In this document: one piece after another, positions 1 through 5,057 of the stretch
Layout of the letters: every line of letters starts with the position of its first letter
How positions within the stretch are numbered: position 1 is the stretch's first letter
Origin: JBEICQ01 sp040383885
GTDB taxonomy: Bacteria; Bacteroidota; Bacteroidia; UBA4408
Reading direction: 5' to 3'
Assembly: GCA_040383885.1 (NCBI GenBank)
Contig: JBEICQ010000073.1
Coordinates: 1-9,867, forward strand
DNA length: 9,867 bases
Program-made: the position numbers and the translations under genes
The notes under the pieces: generated by a model
What the model saw: the letters and a program-made list of their open reading frames with translations, nothing else
Database searches by the model: none
What the model was told of the DNA's origin: nothing

Positions 1-6
1 CGTCTG

Positions 7-894
7 CTATTCACTTACTTTAAATGACTCAGAAATCATCCATTTTTCCCGCATGCGAAAAGCCGGTAGGGTTTGTCTCTTTGCCTTGTTGGCGGCCACA
101 TTTAACTTGATTCCATTTTCTGAGGCCCAATGTGAAAGTGGTACAATTTTTTTTGCTGTGAGTATGGTGATACGCTTGTGCAAAGATTCCTGCAGCAAAA
201 GAGCAAAAAGACCGGTAAATCCATCAAACTTCAAAGTGGGTTGATACCTCTGAAACAAAGGATAGTATTCTCTCTTTTTACTTTTGTTTTGAACAATCAC
301 CGGAGGAAATCCGCACTGTAAAAGTTGCAGGTTAATGAGCACCCTACCTATCCGTCCATTGCCATCTAAAAATGGGTGAATGGTTTCAAATTCAGCATGA
401 AAGTGCGCAATCGCATCCAAAAAAAAACCTGTTTTTTTTTGCTCATACTTGTTATGCAATTCCGTAACCAGAGAATAAACAAACTTCGGATTAGCACCCA
501 GGTGATTCCCTACCCTTACCCATTCTTTTCCATTTCGAAAACGCCCTGCAATGCGTTCATTAATATGCATAAGCAGGGTTTTGTGTAATTCCAAAATCAA
601 TTCTACTGTTAGACTCTGTTTTTCTTTATCTATTAACATTTCTGTAATCTTGGCCAGGTTCTTGGCTTCAAAAATTTCTCTTACATCAACTTTACGACGC
701 AAGTGGCCACCGGCCAGAATTGTTTCAGTATCTTCCAGACTAAGTGTTGAATTTTCAATGGCGTTTGAGTGATACACCATCTCAGGAATTTCAGCAAGTG
801 CTATTTCTTTCAGCAATTTTTTTTTCCCTTTTGCCAAACGCAGGTATTGCTTTTGCAATGCCTCAATCTTCTCTTTTGTGGTTTGGTTAATCAC
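7..894 (-). CDS. Fic-family protein adenylyltransferase with C-terminal HTH
   Basis: Fic enzymes usually move AMP from ATP to a hydroxyl side chain of a target protein; some act as toxins and others regulate. The 295-residue product carries the catalytic core HPFLDGNGRIGR at residues 173-184, with the general-base His173 and the phosphate-binding GNGR loop. Residues 43-48 (SNAIEN) fit the inhibitory motif [S/T]xxxE[G/N], so this looks like a class II Fic protein restrained by its own N-terminal helix. Residues about 252-288 resemble an excisionase/MerR-like helix-turn-helix, suggesting DNA binding or self-regulation, so the gene looks complete rather than truncated. The start is GTG at 892-894; the next in-frame Met (residue 39) would cut close to the inhibitory helix. 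The gene is divergent from the HEPN/MNT pair. Three nine-base A or T runs lie within the coding region. The target is unknown. Family assignment is firm; self-inhibition and DNA binding are inferred from motifs. Confidence 0.93.
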   Translation of the reverse strand: MINQTTKEKIEALQKQYLRLAKGKKKLLKEIALAEIPEMVYHSNAIENSTLSLEDTETILAGGHLRRKVDVREIFEAKNLAKITEMLIDKEKQSLTVELILELHKTLLMHINERIAGRFRNGKEWVRVGNHLGANPKFVYSLVTELHNKYEQKKTGFFLDAIAHFHAEFETIHPFLDGNGRIGRVLINLQLLQCGFPPVIVQNKSKKREYYPLFQRYQPTLKFDGFTGLFALLLQESLHKRITILTAKKIVPLSHWASENGIKLNVAANKAKRQTLPAFRMREKWMISESFKVSE

Positions 895-928
895 TGATGC
901 AGGGTATAACTTACCGTGAAATATTAAT

Positions 929-936
929 CAAATGTA
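929..936 (-). promoter_or_regulatory. Candidate Bacteroidota -7 promoter element for the Fic gene
   Basis: On the minus strand this reads TACATTTG, an exact match to the TAnnTTTG -7 consensus of Bacteroidota. It would start transcription around 922-924, giving a leader of roughly 28 bases before the GTG at 894. No good -33 TTTG is seen at the expected distance, so the call rests on the -7 box and its position. Confidence 0.4.
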
Positions 937-1012
937 TATTTTTTCATGATAACCTTGGCTGGTCAGAACAAAAATTTAACAGCTGTTTTTCTTGTTGTAT
1001 CTCAGTCAAGGT

Positions 1013-1066
1013 AGCGGAGCCCGGGCCTTACAAAAGCTCATCCGAGGCATCCTCTTTACAAACGAG
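1013..1066 (+). repeat. 54-bp direct repeat, copy 1
   Basis: This 54-bp segment recurs at 2106-2159 in the same orientation with only two differences (C/T at 1043 and C/T at 1051). It lies in the gap between the divergent Fic and HEPN genes and contains the palindrome GCCCGGGC. Similarity continues loosely for about ten bases past the right edge with a small gap. Short translations of both copies look alike in several frames, but no known protein family is suggested. It could be a dispersed intergenic repeat, a non-autonomous mobile element end, or a recombination site; the sequence alone does not decide. Confidence 0.85.
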
Positions 1067-1136
1067 GACAAGAGTAGACCTACTTAGGGGCTTCTCTTGA
1101 AAATATTTATATCATGAATGGATGATTTATTATGTG

Positions 1137-1144
1137 TATATTTG
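1137..1144 (+). promoter_or_regulatory. Candidate Bacteroidota -7 promoter element for HEPN/MNT
   Basis: TATATTTG matches TAnnTTTG exactly. A transcript would start near 1150, leaving a very short leader before the GTG at 1158. No convincing -33 element is seen. The position relative to the gene start supports it more than the motif alone does. Confidence 0.35.
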
Positions 1145-1157
1145 ATTAATGCAGTAA

Positions 1158-1554
1158 GTGAACGATAAAATTAAATATTGGGTTGAATTATCGGATTACG
1201 ACTACGAAACCGCTCTGGCTATGTATTCAAGTGGGAGATATTTGTATGTAGGATTTATGTGTCATCAAGCCATTGAGAAAATTTTAAAGGCTTTTTTTTT
1301 GTAAACAATTCAAAGAGTCTGTTCCCTACACCCATAACTTATCCTATCTTGCTACAAAGGCAAATATTTACCATGAATTTAGTGAAGGGCAGCGGAATTT
1401 TATAGATATACTTGAACCTCTGAACATTGAGGCAAGATATCCATCCTACAAGGAAAAATTGATGAAAAGTTTTACCAAGGAAAGATGTGAAAATATCTTG
1501 AACAACACGCAAGAATTACAACAATGGATAAAGCAGAAGCTATTTCAATCTTAA
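1158..1554 (+). pseudogene. HEPN-domain toxin-like protein, frameshifted in a T9 run
   Basis: HEPN proteins paired with MNT nucleotidyltransferases commonly act as toxins, often RNases, kept in check by the MNT partner. From GTG at 1158 the frame reads a typical HEPN N-terminus (helix with ELSDYDYETA, then CHQAIEKILKAFF) and stops at 1302-1304 after 48 residues. The frame shifted by +1 from 1291 continues without a break (CKQFKESVPYTHNLSYLA, later EARYPSY) to TAA at 1552-1554. Dropping one T from the nine T at 1292-1300 joins them into 131 residues, the usual length of the family. ATG at 1149 is excluded because it meets a stop two codons later. No clear Rx4-6H RNase motif is visible. The reading frame overlaps the MNT gene by 31 bases, a typical operon arrangement. 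The shift may be a true mutation, a phase-variable or slippage site, or a sequencing error. Confidence 0.85.
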
Positions 1555-1823
1555 AACGGTACAAATTACTGCTTTCAGAGCATTATGACCTTGACAAATT
1601 GATCTTATTTGGATCCTATGCTACCGGAAAACAGAGGCCTGATAGTGATATTGATGTAGCTGTAGTTGTGAATTCTCTTCATTCTGACTTCTTCACATAT
1701 GCACCGCTTCTTTGGAAATTGCGAAGAAAAGTAGATTTACGCATCGAACCCATTCTTATAGAAAAGTCCAGCGACAAAAGTGGTTTTTTAAATGAATTAC
1801 TGGATGAGGGTATCGTCATTTAA
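1524..1823 (+). CDS. MNT-type minimal nucleotidyltransferase (antitoxin partner of HEPN)
   Basis: This 99-residue protein is a minimal nucleotidyltransferase of the DNA polymerase beta fold. The signature GSYATG lies at residues 30-35, followed by the metal-binding pair D42 and D44 in SDIDVAVV, and a third likely catalytic acid at D71 (KVDLR). All residues needed for catalysis appear present. In characterised HEPN/MNT systems the MNT antitoxin neutralises the HEPN toxin, in some cases by attaching AMP to a tyrosine of the toxin; applying that here is inference. The ATG at 1524 lies inside the 3' end of the HEPN frame, so the two are probably co-translated. The gene is intact although its partner is frameshifted, which fits an antitoxin that outlives its toxin. 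The sequence is A+T rich: 1501-1560 has 20 G+C of 60, against 36 of 60 at 3781-3840 in the PaaE-like gene. Confidence 0.93.
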   Translation: MDKAEAISILKRYKLLLSEHYDLDKLILFGSYATGKQRPDSDIDVAVVVNSLHSDFFTYAPLLWKLRRKVDLRIEPILIEKSSDKSGFLNELLDEGIVI

Positions 1824-2224
1824 TGTACCTTTTTCTACCTACAAAAAAACTTTATCTCAATAAATTTCCATAGTGCAATCCCCTGTGCTGAGCGGAAGGC
1901 AAGAGCTAGAACGGGTAAAAGGCTTCCCCGCTTATTCAGGACTTTACCTTCCTTTGTTGAAGGGAATTTCTGCCATGGATAATTTCTTTATTACCGTAAC
2001 TGATTATAATATATACGCCTTTTCATGAGCTAAAGCGGGATGATTGAGGATGCATTCATTTTTGCTTATCCCACTTATCATTGGTACCAACAACATATCC
2101 GCGCCAGCGGAGCCCGGGCCTTACAAAAGCTCATCTGAGGCATTCTCTTTACAAACGAGTAAGAGAGAAGGCAATCTTTTGCACTGCCCAAAGGCAGGCA
2201 AGCCGGGAGAATGGCTTCGCGTAT
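1824..2224. other. Gene-free gap between convergent MNT and beta-CASP genes
   Basis: About 400 bases with no supportable gene. The gap holds copy 2 of the 54-bp repeat and some weak hairpins (CTGCC/GGCAG at 2184-2197, AAGCC/GGCTT at about 2200-2218, CCTTC/GAAGG near 1937-1955). None is followed by a convincing U-run, so no terminator is called for either converging gene. A short plus-strand frame from 2044 spans the repeat and looks spurious. Confidence 0.6.
2106..2159 (+). repeat. 54-bp direct repeat, copy 2
   Basis: Same-orientation partner of 1013-1066, identical at 52 of 54 positions. The repeats begin 1,093 bp apart, and the segment between them holds the whole HEPN/MNT pair with its candidate promoter. 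Both copies are intergenic. Recombination between them would remove the HEPN/MNT pair and leave a single repeat. Confidence 0.85.
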
Positions 2225-3628
2225 CTATCTCAACTTAAAAGACTCTCCTGCAAGCGGAATATCAACTTCCGGAAATCCTTTTTCTTGCAGCGTCTTTCTC
2301 CAGTCAAGCATCACATCGGTTTCGCCATGTACGAGAAAAACCCGTTTAACTTTCCCCGGATCCTGACAGGATAAAAGCTGAAGCATTTCATGATAATCGG
2401 CATGTGCGGAATAAGCAGAAAGTGTTTCCACCTTGCATTTTACTGCAAACGATTCTCCGAATATTCGCACACTCTTATCTCCCCTCATGAGCCGGCCACC
2501 TAAACTCTCCGGCGTACAGTAGCCAATGATGAGAACCGTATTGTCGGGCTTGTGAAGGTTATTGGCAAGATGATGCTTGATGCGACCTGCTTCTGCCATA
2601 CCCGATGCGGAGATAATGATACACGGCTCATCCAACTGATTGAGCGCTTTTGATTCCTCAGCTTTCTGCACATACCTCAGGGTAGGAAAATTAAAAGGAT
2701 CAGGATCATGCTGCATGTACTCCACAATTTCATGGTTAAAAAATTCAGGATGCTTACGCATGATGCGGGTGGCGCTTGCAGATAGCGGACTATCAACATA
2801 CACCTTTATCGGGGGAAGCTTTTTCTCAGTGCTAAGCCTGTCTAAAGTATAAACCACTTCCTGCGTGCGACCCAAGCTGAATGCGGGAATAATTACCCTT
2901 GCTTTTTTTTCAACGCAGGTTTCAAGAATGATTTGTCTGAGTTTTTCCTCTGCATCCATTCTTTGCGGATGCAATCGGTTGCCGTAAGTGGATTCACAGA
3001 TGATGTAATCACATTGCGCAAAGGCTTCAGGAGATTTCAGTATTTTATCGTCAAACCTTCCAATGTCGCCTGTATAGGCAAGCGAAACAGTTTTATTGTT
3101 CTCTGTACATACGATCCGCATCACCACACTTCCAAGAATATGACCTGCATCTGTAAAACAAACAGAGGTATCCTCAAAAATCGGATAATCGGTGCGCATG
3201 TCAAGTACTTCTATCTGGTTGATGCAGCGCTCCACATCTTCGGTTTTATAGATGGGTTCCAACACCGGCTTTCCGAGCTTGATGCGACGCTTGTTTAAGA
3301 ACCTGATCTCTGATTCCTGAATGTGGGCGCTATCCATGAGCATCACACGACAAAGGTCGGCTGTGGCATCCGAACAATAAATTTTCCCTCGAAAACCTTC
3401 ACGCACCAGTCGGGGAAGATTACCGGAATGATCAATATGTGCATGAGACAGCAACACGGCATCTATTTCACGCGGATCAAATCCAAAATGCCGGTTCATC
3501 GGATCGGTTTCCTTACCCAATCCCTGATACAGCCCGCAATCAAGCAAAATGCGGTGACCATTCGGAGTGGTAAGCAAATGCTTACTGCCTGTTACCAGTT
3601 GTGCAGCTCCGTAAAAAGTGATGTCCAT
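2225..3628 (-). CDS. MBL-fold/beta-CASP protein, probable RNA-processing nuclease
   Basis: The 467-residue protein belongs to the metallo-beta-lactamase/beta-CASP group related to CPSF73/Ysh1, zinc enzymes that cut or trim RNA. The metal site is complete: HAHIDH at residues 62-67, H163 in GHILGS, D188 in YTGD, and H434 in VHGE. The beta-CASP insert follows, with ESTYG (about 212-216), IPAFSLGRTQE (247-257), VDSPLSASAT (279-288) and SASGMAEAGR (340-349). The motif SAHADY with H409 leads into the C-terminal RNA-specificity (RMMBL) segment. Length is normal and no signal peptide is seen, so it should act in the cytoplasm. ATG at 3626-3628 gives the standard N-terminus MDITFYGAA. It begins 27 bp after the stop of the PaaE-like gene and is probably co-transcribed with it. 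RNA as the substrate is inferred from family; endo- versus exonuclease activity cannot be told. Confidence 0.93.
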   Translation of the reverse strand: MDITFYGAAQLVTGSKHLLTTPNGHRILLDCGLYQGLGKETDPMNRHFGFDPREIDAVLLSHAHIDHSGNLPRLVREGFRGKIYCSDATADLCRVMLMDSAHIQESEIRFLNKRRIKLGKPVLEPIYKTEDVERCINQIEVLDMRTDYPIFEDTSVCFTDAGHILGSVVMRIVCTENNKTVSLAYTGDIGRFDDKILKSPEAFAQCDYIICESTYGNRLHPQRMDAEEKLRQIILETCVEKKARVIIPAFSLGRTQEVVYTLDRLSTEKKLPPIKVYVDSPLSASATRIMRKHPEFFNHEIVEYMQHDPDPFNFPTLRYVQKAEESKALNQLDEPCIIISASGMAEAGRIKHHLANNLHKPDNTVLIIGYCTPESLGGRLMRGDKSVRIFGESFAVKCKVETLSAYSAHADYHEMLQLLSCQDPGKVKRVFLVHGETDVMLDWRKTLQEKGFPEVDIPLAGESFKLR

Positions 3629-3655
3629 AAATGAGGTTTGGGTTTTTATGAGGGA

Positions 3656-4717
3656 TTACCTGCCACGGTCGTAGTCCACTCTGATGCTCGGCGTAACAGG
3701 CAAAGCCTGACAGGTAAGAATATAGCCTTCTGCCACTTCAGATTCAAGCAGTGCATAGTTCACCTTCATCTCTACTTTTCCTTCGGTGAGAAGTGCCCTG
3801 CAGGTACAACAACTGCCTCCCTGGCAGGCATAGGGCGCATCAATGTTTGCATCCAGCGCAGCATCCAGCACATTCTGTCCCGGATGAATCTCAATCACCC
3901 TTTCTTCACCGTCACAAATGATGGTGGCCTTACATGCCACCGCCTCATTCGCAGAAACAGCAGGCGCATCCGATACAGGCGCAGTAAAATATTCGAGGTG
4001 AATACGGGAAGCATCAGCCTGTTTTTTGAGCAGACTTTCAATGCCCTGCATCATGGGCGTGGGACCACAAATAAAATACTCGCAAGCAGCACCTGATAAG
4101 TTTTTATCGGCCATGATTTTTTCCACCATGCCTGTATCCATGATGCCATGGTAAGCAGTGAAGGAAGACTGTATGGGCTTTTGCAGCACATGCACCACAT
4201 CCAGTTGCGGATGTGCGGAAGCGAGGGCTGCCAACTGGTCTTTAAAAATGATAGCATCCTCATTAAGATTACCATAGACCAGGGTGATACGGCTACCGGG
4301 TTCTGTATGCAATACTGATTTGATGATAGACATCATTGGCGTGATGCCACTGCCTCCGGCAAACAATACATAGTGCAGTTTGTTGGACGCAAGCAGGGGC
4401 GTGTTGAATGTACCCATGGGCTCCATCACTTCCAGTACATCGCCTCCCTTAATGCTGCGGTTTAAAAAAGTACTGCCTTTTCCACCCTGTACTTCCTTGA
4501 TGGCTACCTGCAAATAGGAGTCTGTGAAAGGACATGAACAGATGGAATAAGAACGGCGTATTTCTTCACCGTTCACTTGCAGCTTAAAGGTGATGTACTG
4601 ACCATGCTTGTAGGCAAATGCTGACTTCAGATTTTCAGGAATGGAAAAAGAAACAGACACCGCCTCGGGTGTCTCTCTTTTTACCTCAGTTATGTGGAGA
4701 GGGTAAAATTTCGACAT
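3656..4717 (-). CDS. PaaE-like FAD/NAD(P)H [2Fe-2S] oxidoreductase
   Basis: This 353-residue protein has the three-part layout of PaaE, the reductase of phenylacetyl-CoA epoxidase. An FAD-binding barrel carries RSYS at residues 55-58. An NAD(P)-binding domain follows with GGSGITPMMS (121-130) and CGPTPMM (218-224). The C-terminal plant-type ferredoxin domain ligates a [2Fe-2S] cluster through C298, C303, C306 and C336. Such enzymes pass electrons from NAD(P)H through FAD and the cluster to a partner oxygenase or other acceptor. No paaABC-type oxygenase genes lie next to it, so its partner is unknown and the symbol paaE is withheld; a general ferredoxin-type reductase role is equally possible. 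All cofactor residues are present. The start ATG at 4715-4717 gives a normal N-terminus and lies just beyond a candidate promoter. The beta-CASP gene follows after 27 bp. Confidence 0.92.
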   Translation of the reverse strand: MSKFYPLHITEVKRETPEAVSVSFSIPENLKSAFAYKHGQYITFKLQVNGEEIRRSYSICSCPFTDSYLQVAIKEVQGGKGSTFLNRSIKGGDVLEVMEPMGTFNTPLLASNKLHYVLFAGGSGITPMMSIIKSVLHTEPGSRITLVYGNLNEDAIIFKDQLAALASAHPQLDVVHVLQKPIQSSFTAYHGIMDTGMVEKIMADKNLSGAACEYFICGPTPMMQGIESLLKKQADASRIHLEYFTAPVSDAPAVSANEAVACKATIICDGEERVIEIHPGQNVLDAALDANIDAPYACQGGSCCTCRALLTEGKVEMKVNYALLESEVAEGYILTCQALPVTPSIRVDYDRGR

Positions 4718-4722
4718 GCCCG

Positions 4723-4730
4723 CAAAGGTA
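4723..4730 (-). promoter_or_regulatory. Candidate Bacteroidota -7 promoter element for the PaaE-like gene
   Basis: On the minus strand this reads TACCTTTG, an exact TAnnTTTG match, ending only five bases before the ATG. Transcription would begin at or within a few bases of the start codon, giving a leaderless or nearly leaderless mRNA. A CAAA (minus-strand TTTG) at 4758-4761 lies further away than the usual -33 spacing. Confidence 0.45.
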
Positions 4731-4993
4731 GGTGTTTACATCAATTCTGCATAGGCCCAAAAAGAGGGTGGTCAATCATACATCAGGCTGTTGCTGCGGG
4801 ATTGCGCTCCGGTTTATCCCTTTAAAATCGCCGGCCCTGCGAAGACCTGAGTGAAACCTTGATTTTTTACTTCCTTTTTTAGAAAAATCCGGCCCTCAGC
4901 AAAGACCATCTGTTAAGGATGCAAACCGGCCATGAAGGGAAGCAAATATGCCGGAACTAAACTTGGTGTGATGATCTCAGTATACATTCAAAG

Positions 4994-5023
4994 TAAAAAA
5001 ACAAAGCACCCTTGTAAGGGTGC
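4994..5023 (-). terminator. Rho-independent terminator of the RND efflux operon
   Basis: On the minus strand a perfect inverted repeat (GCACCCTT at 5006-5013 pairing with AAGGGTGC at 5016-5023, tight loop) is followed by TTTGTTTTTTTAC. The hairpin begins 34 bases past the TGA of the pump gene at 5058-5060. The G+C-rich stem followed by a T-rich tract is the classic intrinsic terminator layout. Confidence 0.9.
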
Positions 5024-5057
5024 CCTGTCTGCTTTTATTTGGTTGGTGATAGGTTTA

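Larger units (their letters stand above)
4718..5057. other. Intergenic region between efflux operon and PaaE-like gene
   Basis: About 340 bases without a supportable gene. The right end holds the terminator of the efflux operon (4994-5023), the left end the candidate promoter of the PaaE-like gene (4723-4730). Between them lies an imperfect direct repeat (about 4824-4847 and 4885-4907) sharing CCGGCCCT and a GC(G/A)AAGACC block; a third CCGGCC sits at 4926-4931. A 90-codon plus-strand frame from 4932 runs through the terminator hairpin and into the antisense of the pump gene, so it is not called. Confidence 0.6.

Noticed and set aside
897..1100. Plus-strand frame of 67 codons between Fic and HEPN
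   Set aside because: It consists largely of repeat sequence, covers the Fic promoter region, and resembles no known protein.
1149..1157. ATG start for the HEPN gene
   Set aside because: It is in frame but reads Met-Gln-stop, so GTG at 1158 is the first usable start.
1013..2159. Insertion sequence or transposon bounded by the 54-bp repeats
   Set aside because: No transposase, terminal inverted repeats or target-site duplications are seen; only the direct repeats are supported.
2184..2218. Terminator for the beta-CASP or MNT gene
   Set aside because: The small hairpins here lack a following U-run on either strand.
2044..2238. Plus-strand frame of 64 codons across the second 54-bp repeat
   Set aside because: Its middle is just the translated repeat, also seen in another spurious frame at 897-1100; no family resemblance, and it runs into the convergent beta-CASP gene.
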